Below, piece by piece: positions 7,202 to 15,156 of a stretch of DNA of 24,708 nt. The first letter of the stretch is position 1, and every line of letters begins with the position of its first letter. The DNA lies in contig JAJYVC010000009.1 in NCBI GenBank assembly GCA_021792235.1, positions 1-24,708 of the forward strand. The letters run 5' to 3'. The translations under genes were made by a program, and so were the position numbers. A model generated the notes under the pieces. It did no database searches. It was not told the DNA's origin and was given only the letters and a program-made list of their open reading frames with translations. This stretch comes from Microcaldota archaeon. GTDB lineage: Archaea > Micrarchaeota > Micrarchaeia > Micrarchaeales > CABMGC01.

Positions 7202-9760
7202 TCACTCGTTTGCGGCACGGAACTGGATATTGGCTTCTATGCGCTCTTTTGTCTTTGCATACGATTGAACGAGATCCTCCCTGAAGTTCTGACTGCTGCT
7301 GAAGAACCTTACGAATTCATCAAGGTCTTCCTGCGTGTCCAGCACGTTGAGGCAGTCAATGAACTTGTTTAGCGTATGCGTGCCTGTTGAGTACCTCGAC
7401 TTGAGCGCGCTCCAGTTATCCTCAGTCCAGCCGAGGATGATATCCTTTGCCGACGGATTGTTGACTGCAGCGAATGTCACAAGCTTCGATGTGTCCTGTA
7501 TCTTCACGTCAGCAGATACAGCAAAATCGAAGGCCTTCCTAAGCAGCTCGCTGTCGTCGAACATCGCCATTGACTGAAGCATCCTTATCTTCTCCTCTGC
7601 CACCTTCTCCTCCCTGAACCTGGACTTGAGGGTCTCGAATATCCTTTCGCCTTCGGCTCTTGCCGCAAGGTAGTATACTGGATTTTTAATGTTTGATTCT
7701 ATCTCGACTCCGTTGTCGATATAATCGTAGAACATGCTCACTGCACGAGCTATGGTGGGCTTGTGGCCAGACAAACCTAGCCTTAGTATCGCAGCAGACC
7801 TCGTCACAGTGTCGAACGTCGCCTCGCCGTCCTTCCTGTTCCATCCGAGCGCGTCAATCACATTGCTGCTGTGCCTGATTAGGATCTCCCTAGCCCTGTT
7901 ATTGCTTCCTTCTGGCAGCGACCTTGCCATCCAGCCCAGTCCGGAGAGCACTCCGAAGTTCAGTGGATAGCCCAAACCGAGACAGTATTTTTCCACGAAA
8001 TCCAGGTATTCTCCTGCCTTTACCCTTCCTGACATCGCCATGGCGAACAGGTCGCGCTCTATGCCCCACGAGTCTATGTCCTCCACTCTTTTTGCCATTA
8101 TCAGATCTCCAAGCCTGTCCAGATCCTTGCCATCATAGGCCGCCCTGTAGAAGCCGTTCTGTCCGTAGTTGAGCTTCAGCCACTCGTCCCTACCTGCACG
8201 CATCCTAGCCACTTCGCTCTCCATTAGCATGATGCCATCCCTGCCGCCAAGCCTGTATCTTATGGGCACAGGCCATGTTGCGCTGTCGGACTCGCTGCTG
8301 AGGAGGAAGTGTCTTCTCTGCCTGAGCTCTATCCCATCCCTGACCCTTTTCACCTCGATGGCTGGATATCCTGGTTGGTCTATCCATGTGCAGGCGACCT
8401 TTGATACGTTGATGTCACTTCCAAGCTCGCGCGCTACATCGTCCATGAATTTCCAAAGGTTGAACTTGGTAGCATTTGAATATGCGTGGTGTTTCAGATA
8501 CCTGTGCAAGCCTTCCTTGAATACGTCCGCGCCTGCATAATCCTCTATCATGTTGAGCACTGATCCTCCCTTCTCGTAGCTTATCTCGTCGAACAACTGC
8601 ACTATCTCCTCTGGCGAATTAACCTTCACACTTATAGGATGCGTTGACTTGAGCTGGTCCGCAGCAAGTGCCATTGGTATCTCGTCCTTGATGAACTCCC
8701 TCTTCATCTTCCATTCCGGAAAGACAGCGTCCATGGCCTTGTAGCTCATGAAGTCTGCGAAGCTCTCGTTGAGCCAGAGGTCATTCCACCATTTCATAGT
8801 TACAAGATTGCCGAACCACTGGTGAGCGAGCTCGTGGGCTATGACCATAGATACCCTCTGGAGTGCCTGTATAGAGGTGTTCTTGTCCGCGAGCAGATCT
8901 ACCTCCCTGAAAGTTATCGCACCCCAGTTCTCCATTGCACCGGCTGCGAAGTCCGGAACCGCTATCAGGTCGAGTTTTGGAAGCGGATACTCTATGCCGA
9001 AGTAGTTCTGGTAGAAGCTCAGGAACTTCTTTGCCATCTCAAGCGGCAGCTCGGCCATGTGCTTGTTGCCTGGCGTAGTTATCACGCTTATCTCTATGTT
9101 TCCAAGCATATCGGTCACGCGTTCGAATTCCCCGACGCCCAGATAAAGGAGGTAGGTTGACATGCGCGGAGTCTCTTCGAACGTGACCTTCTTCAGTCCG
9201 TTTCCTATGTCTGAAGAAGATGCGACAGGCATGTTTGATATTGGTTCAAGGCCTTTGTCAACTACAAATGACACTTTGAACGTTGCCTTGAACTCGGGTT
9301 CGTCGAAGCATGGGAACGCCTTCCTCGCGTCCGCAGATTCGAACTGGGAAGTAAGCATCGTCTTTGTATCTGCGCCATCCCTGTAGCTGCTCCTGTAGAA
9401 GCCGTACATGAGGTCGTTGTTTATGCCTGTGAACTCTATGCTTATCTGCGCGTTCTCTCCGACCTTGTTGCCTACCTTGAGCACTATTCTCTCATTCTCT
9501 GGATCCTCTGTAACTGCCGCCTGCTGCTCCACGCCGTTCGAGATGACTTTGGCGCTCTTTATGGACAGCTCGGCTGCATTGAGCGTTATCTCGTTTGTCG
9601 GAGACGCTATGCTTACATCTATGACTTCCCTGCCCTCGAAAGTATAGCTGCCGCTGTCGGGTTTGAAGGTCAACGAATAGCTCGATGGAATGACATTATG
9701 TCCCAATGTCTGGTGATCCGGTTCTGCCCTCGGAGCTGCACGCTTTGTTCTGATTGCCAT
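7202..9760 (-). CDS. M1 zinc aminopeptidase, tricorn-interacting-factor F2/F3-like (copy 1)
   Basis: A gluzincin aminopeptidase that removes N-terminal residues from oligopeptides; Thermoplasma F2/F3 process tricorn products. Counting from the ATG at 9760 (852 residues), the substrate-binding GAMEN is at 274-278, the zinc motif HELAH at 309-313 and the third zinc ligand E332 in WLNES. YEKGGSVLNM follows in the catalytic domain, then a long C-terminal helical domain. There is no signal peptide, so it is cytoplasmic. The frame also allows an ATG at 9796 overlapping the upstream stop (ATGA). I prefer 9760 because it aligns with the paralogue, whose N-terminus is similarly short before the shared TLG-NVIP segment, and because a TGAT ribosome-binding-like sequence lies just upstream. 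Last gene of the peroxiredoxin operon. Confidence 0.95.
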   Translation of the reverse strand: MAIRTKRAAPRAEPDHQTLGHNVIPSSYSLTFKPDSGSYTFEGREVIDVSIASPTNEITLNAAELSIKSAKVISNGVEQQAAVTEDPENERIVLKVGNKVGENAQISIEFTGINNDLMYGFYRSSYRDGADTKTMLTSQFESADARKAFPCFDEPEFKATFKVSFVVDKGLEPISNMPVASSSDIGNGLKKVTFEETPRMSTYLLYLGVGEFERVTDMLGNIEISVITTPGNKHMAELPLEMAKKFLSFYQNYFGIEYPLPKLDLIAVPDFAAGAMENWGAITFREVDLLADKNTSIQALQRVSMVIAHELAHQWFGNLVTMKWWNDLWLNESFADFMSYKAMDAVFPEWKMKREFIKDEIPMALAADQLKSTHPISVKVNSPEEIVQLFDEISYEKGGSVLNMIEDYAGADVFKEGLHRYLKHHAYSNATKFNLWKFMDDVARELGSDINVSKVACTWIDQPGYPAIEVKRVRDGIELRQRRHFLLSSESDSATWPVPIRYRLGGRDGIMLMESEVARMRAGRDEWLKLNYGQNGFYRAAYDGKDLDRLGDLIMAKRVEDIDSWGIERDLFAMAMSGRVKAGEYLDFVEKYCLGLGYPLNFGVLSGLGWMARSLPEGSNNRAREILIRHSSNVIDALGWNRKDGEATFDTVTRSAAILRLGLSGHKPTIARAVSMFYDYIDNGVEIESNIKNPVYYLAARAEGERIFETLKSRFREEKVAEEKIRMLQSMAMFDDSELLRKAFDFAVSADVKIQDTSKLVTFAAVNNPSAKDIILGWTEDNWSALKSRYSTGTHTLNKFIDCLNVLDTQEDLDEFVRFFSSSQNFREDLVQSYAKTKERIEANIQFRAANE

Positions 9761-9792
9761 GAAATCATCAAAAATACGAGCCGGTAGGCTAT

Positions 9793-12351
9793 TCATATAT
9801 TTAAATCTGACTGCCTGTTGGCCTCCATGAACTGCACGTTTGCTTCTATTTCCTCAAGCGTGTTCCTGAGAGCGTGCGTAAGATCTCCGCGCATATTCCC
9901 TTTGTTTGCGAAGAACCCCCTTACCTCGGCGAGATCCTGCCTGCTTTTCAGCACTGCAAGATTCTCGACATATCTGCCAAGCATGTGAGTGCCGCTTGCG
10001 AACATCTTCTTGAGCTGCTTCCAGTTCTCCTCGGTCCATCCAAGGATGAGTTTGCTGCCTGCTGGATTTGAGGACCCTATCGCGGCAAGTATGTACGCGT
10101 CCTGCAGTCTTACCTCCTTTGACATGGAGAGGTCAAAGGCCTTCAGCATGAGCTCTCTGTCATTGAACATGGCAAGCGCCTTCAGGAATCTAATCTTCTC
10201 CTCTGGCACGTTCTCTTTCAGATACCGTTCTCTGAACATGGCAAATACGCTGTCATCACCATGCCATGCGTTGATGTAGAAGATGGCAGAACGTAGGTTC
10301 GTCTCTATTGTCTTGCCGCGCTTTATGTATCCATCAAGCATCTCCCTTGCCCTGTCCACAGTTGGACCATAACCTAGCGTGCCTGACTTCATTATCGCGG
10401 CTGATCGCATCATAGTGTCGAAAGTGCTCTCCGTATTCTTCCTTTTCCAGCCCAGCTTGCCTATTATCTCATTGCTGTATCTTATAATTAGCTCCTTACA
10501 TCTGCCATCATCGCTTCCCAGCATGTCATATATCCAGCCCATGTGGCCTAGCACATTCGCATTGAGCGGGTATTCCGCTCCGAAGCAGTACCTGTCAACG
10601 AAGTCTAGGTAAGCTGATGCAGATGACCTTCCAGATCTCGACGCTGCAAAAACATCGTTCTCTATGCCCCATGCGTCCACGCCGCTTATCCTTTTTTCCC
10701 TTATTAGCAGCCCTAGTTTCTCTATGTCCCCAGGATCGTATGATACCCTGTAGAAGCCGTTCTGTCCGTAGTTGAGCTTCAGCCATTTGCCTGCTGCAGA
10801 GGATAAGGTTGCGGATTTTTTGTCAAGAAGCATCTTGCGCTCTGCGCCATCAGCAGAATACGTAACAGGTATCGGCCAGACAGTGCTGTCAGAGGCATTG
10901 TTAAGAATGAAGTACCTTTCCTGCTGCAGGGTTACCGCGCCTGAAGATCTGTCTGCATGTATTATGGGATAACCGGGCTTGTTGATCCAGAAGCTGGCAA
11001 CATCGTATACTTTGACACCGCTGCGCCTGCGCCTTGCCTCGCCATCTATTGATCTCCACAGGTCGAACTTGGTTGCATTGGAGTATGAATGCTTTTTGAG
11101 GTATCTGTGCAGGCCTTGCCTGAATACCTGCTTGCCTGCATAATCCTCTATCATGTTGAGCACTGATCCTCCCTTCTCGTAGCTTATCTCGTCGAACAAT
11201 TGGTCTATCTCCGCTGGCGAATTCACTGGGACGCTTATGGGATGCGTTGACTTGAGCTGGTCTGCACCAAGCGCAGTGGCTATGACACTGCGCTTGTATT
11301 CCGTTGGCATCTTCCATTCCGGAAAGACAGCGTCCATGGCCTTGTAGCTCATGAACGTCGCGAAGCTCTCGTTGAGCCAGAGGTCATTCCACCATTTCAT
11401 AGTCACGAGATCGCCGAACCACTGGTGCGTGAGCTCGTGGGCTATCACCTCAGCTACACGCTGCTTGGTTGCTATGGAGCTGTCCGTTCCTACAAGAAGT
11501 GCAGTTTCCCTGAAAGTTATCGCGCCCCAGTTCTCCATTGCACCGGCTGCGAAGTCGGGTATCGCAATGAAGTCTACTTTAGGCAGAGGGTATTTCACCC
11601 CGAAGTATCCCTCGAAGAATCTTATGAACTTCCGGGCATATTCCAATGGAAGTGATGCCAGTTTCCTGTTTCCAGGAGTGGTGACAACCCTGACCTCGAG
11701 CTTGCCAAGCCTACCCCTTACCGAATCGTACTTTCCGACGCCCAGATAAAGGAGGTAGGTTGACATGCGCGGAGTTTCCATGAACCTTACCTCCTTTTTC
11801 TTTCCTGCTTTCCTTATTGACATTACCGGCATGTTTGATATGCACTCTAGATCCCTGTCAACCACCATTGTGACATCGAATACTGCCTTGAACTCGGGTT
11901 CGTCGAAGCATGGGAACGCATTCCTAGCATTTGCAGCCTCGAATTGCGATGTGAGTATGTACTTGACAGCCTTGCCCTGATAGTACTTGCTCCTGTAGAA
12001 GCCGTACATGAGGTCGTTGTTTATGCCTGTGAACTCCAAATATATGGTTGCCTTTCCGCTTATCCTGGCACCTAGCCTTAGCCCTATGCGCTGCCTGGGC
12101 TTGTCCACTTTGATAACCGCCTTGACTCTTTTTCCGCTGCTCTCCACATGGGCATCCTTAATTGACAGCTCGGCTGCGTTGAGAACTATTTCCTTGGTGC
12201 CTTTCCTTATCTGCACCTCTATCCTTGCACTGCCATCGTACTTGAACGTAACGAAGTTAGGCTTAAATCTCAGGAAATACCTTACTGGAATTACGTTATC
12301 TCCCAGCGTCTCGTGACGCACAGTTTCTGCGGTTTTGTTTGACGATGGCAT
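9793..12351 (-). CDS. M1 zinc aminopeptidase, tricorn-interacting-factor F2/F3-like (copy 2)
   Basis: This tandem paralogue of the downstream aminopeptidase is also 852 residues when started at the ATG at 12351. It has GAMEN at 270-274, HELTH at 305-309 and zinc ligand E328, so the active site is complete. Both copies have a cytoplasmic N-terminus. Several stretches are identical in DNA to copy 1 while others are well diverged. A GTG at 12360 is an alternative start, but GTGAGTGA just before 12351 is a good ribosome-binding site and the ATG lies 1 nt past the peroxiredoxin stop, suggesting coupled translation. The two copies probably differ in residue preference, as F2 and F3 do; which is which cannot be told here. 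No tricorn core gene lies in the window. Confidence 0.95.
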   Translation of the reverse strand: MPSSNKTAETVRHETLGDNVIPVRYFLRFKPNFVTFKYDGSARIEVQIRKGTKEIVLNAAELSIKDAHVESSGKRVKAVIKVDKPRQRIGLRLGARISGKATIYLEFTGINNDLMYGFYRSKYYQGKAVKYILTSQFEAANARNAFPCFDEPEFKAVFDVTMVVDRDLECISNMPVMSIRKAGKKKEVRFMETPRMSTYLLYLGVGKYDSVRGRLGKLEVRVVTTPGNRKLASLPLEYARKFIRFFEGYFGVKYPLPKVDFIAIPDFAAGAMENWGAITFRETALLVGTDSSIATKQRVAEVIAHELTHQWFGDLVTMKWWNDLWLNESFATFMSYKAMDAVFPEWKMPTEYKRSVIATALGADQLKSTHPISVPVNSPAEIDQLFDEISYEKGGSVLNMIEDYAGKQVFRQGLHRYLKKHSYSNATKFDLWRSIDGEARRRRSGVKVYDVASFWINKPGYPIIHADRSSGAVTLQQERYFILNNASDSTVWPIPVTYSADGAERKMLLDKKSATLSSAAGKWLKLNYGQNGFYRVSYDPGDIEKLGLLIREKRISGVDAWGIENDVFAASRSGRSSASAYLDFVDRYCFGAEYPLNANVLGHMGWIYDMLGSDDGRCKELIIRYSNEIIGKLGWKRKNTESTFDTMMRSAAIMKSGTLGYGPTVDRAREMLDGYIKRGKTIETNLRSAIFYINAWHGDDSVFAMFRERYLKENVPEEKIRFLKALAMFNDRELMLKAFDLSMSKEVRLQDAYILAAIGSSNPAGSKLILGWTEENWKQLKKMFASGTHMLGRYVENLAVLKSRQDLAEVRGFFANKGNMRGDLTHALRNTLEEIEANVQFMEANRQSDLNI

Positions 12352-12352
12352 G

Positions 12353-12814
12353 TCACTCACTGTTTAGCTCCTTGATCGCGGAGATTATCTCCTTCTCGTG
12401 CCCTAGGGGGTTGACCTTCTCGAACCTCCTTGCGATCCTCCCCTTCTTGTCTATTATGAAAGTCTTCCTCATCGTCCCGATACCGAAGATGCCCCTGCTT
12501 CCGTACGCACCGTATCTCTTTATGGTCATGCTGGATGGATCTGACAGAAGCAGCACTTTGAGGTGGTATTTCGAGCAAAACTTCTTGTGGGAAACAAGAT
12601 CATCGTTGCTGATCCCCACAACATCGGCTCCAAGTCTGCGTATCTGTCCAAGTTTTGAGGTGAATCCCTTGGCCTCGATCGTGCATCCCGGAGTGTCATC
12701 CCTAGGATAGAAATAAAGCACAAGGTACCTGCCTGAGAACTCACCAAGGCTGTGCCTCTTGCCATCGGAGCCATATAGCTTGAAGTTTGGAGCTTTTGGA
12801 TTGGGGCCCAACAT
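12353..12814 (-). CDS. Peroxiredoxin, PrxQ/BCP type
   Basis: A thiol peroxidase that reduces hydrogen peroxide and organic peroxides. It has a thioredoxin-like fold with DDTPGCTIE holding the peroxidatic cysteine C44 (numbered from the ATG at 12814; 153 residues). The position 5 residues on, which holds the resolving Cys in one PrxQ subgroup, is Lys. Instead a Cys sits 36 residues later (C80, in HKKFCSKYH), the place seen in the alpha3-type two-Cys PrxQ group, so an intramolecular C44-C80 disulfide is likely. A GTG at 12820 is an alternative start, 27 nt from the TATA-like element at 12844-12851, so either start would be leaderless or nearly so. It heads the operon with the two aminopeptidases. 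Confidence 0.93.
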   Translation of the reverse strand: MLGPNPKAPNFKLYGSDGKRHSLGEFSGRYLVLYFYPRDDTPGCTIEAKGFTSKLGQIRRLGADVVGISNDDLVSHKKFCSKYHLKVLLLSDPSSMTIKRYGAYGSRGIFGIGTMRKTFIIDKKGRIARRFEKVNPLGHEKEIISAIKELNSE

Positions 12815-12843
12815 AACCACATTACTGATTCTTCCGCCAAGAA

Positions 12844-12851
12844 TATATAAA
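12844..12851 (-). promoter_or_regulatory. TATA box of the peroxiredoxin-aminopeptidase operon
   Basis: TTTATATA on the minus strand, centred 27 nt before the GTG at 12820 and 33 nt before the ATG at 12814. Typical archaeal TATA-to-start spacing for a leaderless or short-leader mRNA. Confidence 0.55.
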
Positions 12852-12862
12852 TCTTCTAACCA

Positions 12863-12872
12863 TTATATTTTA
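12863..12872 (+). promoter_or_regulatory. TATA box of the beta-sandwich protein gene
   Basis: TTATATTTTA is centred about 26.5 nt before the TTG at 12894. This supports a leaderless mRNA beginning at that TTG, which is also the first possible start after an in-frame TGA at 12891-12893. Confidence 0.5.
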
Positions 12873-12893
12873 TCGGAGTACGGCAGTGATTGA

Positions 12894-13583
12894 TTGACAT
12901 CGATAATTGATAGGCTATTCAGAAGAAGAAAGGAAGCGACAGGTTCGAGGAGGGTGACGATAACCAGCGTGAACCTGAAGTTCATGGGCAATTCCCATGG
13001 TCTGGATGGCATGGAAGTGACTACTCCAGTATTTGACATGCGTATACCATTCCAGAACAAGATGGGCAACAACCTGCTGCCAGACAACCTCAAGGGACCG
13101 AAGATGGTCATCAGCAGCGTGTCTGTTGGCGCACCATTCAGGCTGGTGAGCATAGAGCCCGGCCTGCCGGTTGAGGTACCCTACATGTCCAGGACGGTGT
13201 TCACGCTCAAAATAGCAGCCCCTGAAATGACGTGGGAAGGACCGCTGAGCATAAACTTCGGTAACGAGCCAGCAAACAGTGTCACGGTAAGCATAAGGAA
13301 GGTGACGCTGCACCACGAAGGCAAGTCGGTGGAGCTGGAGGAATCCGGAGTGACGACATCGATGCAGAAATCACAGCTGTTTAGGCAGAACCTGCAACTA
13401 TACAAGGCGATATCATACGGAGATACGATAAATATGATTGAAGTGAACAAGCCCTTTGAGATTGTCAGCACAGATCCGAAGCTGCCGATAAAGGCGGACA
13501 GGAAGGATAGTTACATAATAAGCCTATATATGAAGTGCCCTGAATTCAGCTACGCTGGGGACTTGGATATAAAACTGTCATAG
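12894..13583 (+). CDS. Unknown protein with two tandem beta-sandwich repeats
   Basis: A 229-residue protein I do not recognise. It is mostly predicted beta strand and appears internally duplicated. Repeat 1 holds PFRLVSIEPGLPVEV (81-95) then APEMTWEGPLSINF (109-122). Repeat 2 holds PFEIVSTDPKLPIKA (187-201) then CPEFSYAGDLDIKL (215-228). The spacing within each half is the same, and the pattern suggests an Ig-like or arrestin-like fold. There is no signal peptide or TM segment; the N-terminus is basic (RLFRRRK). It starts at TTG 12894, just after an in-frame stop, with GTGAT 3 nt upstream and a TATA box 26.5 nt before it. The next gene, a SelB/EF-Tu-like protein, starts 10 nt after its stop, so the two are probably cotranscribed. 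A binding or scaffold role is a guess. Confidence 0.75.
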   Translation: MTSIIDRLFRRRKEATGSRRVTITSVNLKFMGNSHGLDGMEVTTPVFDMRIPFQNKMGNNLLPDNLKGPKMVISSVSVGAPFRLVSIEPGLPVEVPYMSRTVFTLKIAAPEMTWEGPLSINFGNEPANSVTVSIRKVTLHHEGKSVELEESGVTTSMQKSQLFRQNLQLYKAISYGDTINMIEVNKPFEIVSTDPKLPIKADRKDSYIISLYMKCPEFSYAGDLDIKLS

Positions 13584-13593
13584 TTGTTTTCTA

Positions 13594-14490
13594 ATGAACT
13601 ACATAGTATCAGTACCGGTAAATGAGAATGTAGCGTCATTCATAGGAAAGAAGAGCTCTGAGGAGGGACTGGTCTTCTTCAACAGGAAGCTGAGCAACGA
13701 TGTCATAGTGGCGATAATGCCGCAGAACAGGGAAGAGAAAGTCTATTACAGCATGGCGGAGACCATGCTAATATCGGGACAGGTGGTGATAAGCACTGAT
13801 CCCGTAGACAAGTTCCTTGGCGAAGTGCTTGTAGCGGCTTCTCTGCTTGACAGGCACGTCATACTGCTTGACGAGAATGACGTGTCCAAGATAGTGAGCG
13901 GCCTGCTGAAGGATTTCGAGGTGTGCGGAAGGGACACACTGCTGGACAGGATAGCGGCGCACGGGAAGCAGCGTGAAGGCGAGCTCAGAATAGACATTGA
14001 CAGGGCATTCCCAGTAAAGGGAATAGGCACGGTAATACTAGGCATAGTCACCAGGGGCACTGTGAAAGTGCACGATACCCTCTACCACAGCTCGGGAAAG
14101 CAGGTCTCGATAAAGTCGATACAGAGCCAGGACATTGACGTGGATGCAGCGGGATACGGGACAAGAGTGGGACTTGCGGTGAAGGGATTGGAATACGATG
14201 AAGCTGAGAAGGGGGACCTTCTATTGCCTGGTCCTTTCCAGAGGGCCGGGGCAGTCATGGTTACTATCAAGTCAAGCTCATTCGCAAACGAGAAGATGGA
14301 GCAGGGAAGGAGATATACGTTTGTATCGAATTTCTCACGCGTGGTCGCTAAGATAGGGGATATTGATGGTCAGAATGCGAAACTGGACTTCGAGAAGCCC
14401 ACATCAGTCATGCCTGGCGATGAATTCGTACTGGTTCGTGAGCAAAGCCCCCACATCTTCGCCGCTGGCAAAGTCGTCAGCGTCCATTAG
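13594..14490 (+). CDS. SelB/EF-Tu-like protein lacking a functional GTPase domain
   Basis: The 298-residue protein has a clear translation-factor domain 2 at about 131-212 (RAFPVKGIGTVILGIVTRGT, then a GLAVKGLE segment and EKGDLL) and a domain-3-like barrel to the C-terminus. The first 110 residues sit where the G domain should be but have no P-loop (GxxxxGKS/T), no DxxG and no NKxD. GKKSS at 18-22 is too near the N-terminus and lacks the upstream Gly spacing. It therefore resembles the archaeal SelB-like group with a degenerate G domain (recalled from memory, not checked). It may bind tRNA or a ribosomal site without GTP. It is cotranscribed with the preceding beta-sandwich gene and its stop overlaps the convergent PLD-like gene by 4 nt. 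Confidence 0.8.
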   Translation: MNYIVSVPVNENVASFIGKKSSEEGLVFFNRKLSNDVIVAIMPQNREEKVYYSMAETMLISGQVVISTDPVDKFLGEVLVAASLLDRHVILLDENDVSKIVSGLLKDFEVCGRDTLLDRIAAHGKQREGELRIDIDRAFPVKGIGTVILGIVTRGTVKVHDTLYHSSGKQVSIKSIQSQDIDVDAAGYGTRVGLAVKGLEYDEAEKGDLLLPGPFQRAGAVMVTIKSSSFANEKMEQGRRYTFVSNFSRVVAKIGDIDGQNAKLDFEKPTSVMPGDEFVLVREQSPHIFAAGKVVSVH

Positions 14491-15044
14491 GCCTCTTTCC
14501 ACATTCCCCAAAACTGCTCCCTGAGGCGGCTTATGTCAGGATTGCTATAGATAATGTTTATCTGCTCCACGTTTTTGTGGGTGCCTGCATAAGTTAGGTT
14601 CGCTGAGCCGGTTATGGCCATGCCATCGGATATATACATCTTGGCATGTACGAAATGCTTGGGCACCTTCAGGTTCACCGATGGCCTGCGAGATACGTTC
14701 CTGACTGCGCCAGCAGCTGCTGGTATCGCCGCGGTTGGCAGGAGCACGTATGGAACACCCATGAATATGAGAAGCCCCAGCATTATCAGTGAGATGCCCA
14801 GGTATGCAGGTGTCATGAGCGACGGCCCTTTGCTAAGCAACCTGAGCGCATCTCCGTCCATTGATGAGGATATGAGGTAGAACTTCCTGCCCCTTGACTT
14901 GTCCAGCAGGATCTTCGCATAGTACCTGTCCACGTATGGAGAGACTATAAGCACCTCTCTGCCCCGACCTATCAGCTCGTTTATGTAGCGGTGGGTGTTG
15001 CTGCCATAGTAGTACCTGCCTTCGGACCCGGCCTTCCCGAACAT
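14487..15044 (-). CDS. PLD-like (single HKD) protein with internal membrane hairpin
   Basis: This 185-residue protein has one phospholipase-D motif: H133-x-K135-(x)4-D140, followed by GSANL (146-150) and E160. The N-terminal half resembles the first strands of a PLD domain (EVLIVSPYVD at 30-39). Between them, residues 77-112 form a strongly hydrophobic stretch long enough for two TM helices, which would tie the catalytic domain to the membrane. PLD-family proteins with one HKD usually work as dimers and cut phosphodiesters (lipid or nucleic acid); substrate unknown. The ATG at 15044 lies 28 nt from the TATA-like AATATAAAT at 15068-15076. Its stop codon overlaps that of the SelB-like gene. Confidence 0.8.
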   Translation of the reverse strand: MFGKAGSEGRYYYGSNTHRYINELIGRGREVLIVSPYVDRYYAKILLDKSRGRKFYLISSSMDGDALRLLSKGPSLMTPAYLGISLIMLGLLIFMGVPYVLLPTAAIPAAAGAVRNVSRRPSVNLKVPKHFVHAKMYISDGMAITGSANLTYAGTHKNVEQINIIYSNPDISRLREQFWGMWKEA

Positions 15045-15067
15045 GATGGTATTTTCTCATAACTTGA

Positions 15068-15076
15068 ATTTATATT
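15068..15076 (-). promoter_or_regulatory. TATA box of the PLD-like gene
   Basis: AATATAAAT on the minus strand, centred 28 nt before the ATG at 15044, predicting a leaderless or nearly leaderless mRNA. Confidence 0.5.
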
Positions 15077-15103
15077 GCGCTGCTTTGCAGCCCTGGAACT
15101 TCT

Positions 15104-15113
15104 GTTTATATTT
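15104..15113 (+). promoter_or_regulatory. TATA box of the SIMPL-like gene
   Basis: GTTTATATTT predicts transcription starting near 15134. That lies downstream of the first ATG of the open frame (15043), so it argues for a start at or near the GTG at 15157. Confidence 0.45.
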
Positions 15114-15156
15114 CTTTCGTGGCACATATTCTATTGGTGTTTGGATCAGGACCGAT

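Noticed and set aside
15043..15156. Start of the SIMPL-like protein at ATG 15043.
   Set aside because: It overlaps the divergent start at 15044, lies upstream of the likely TATA box (15104-15113), and adds residues unlike a signal anchor.
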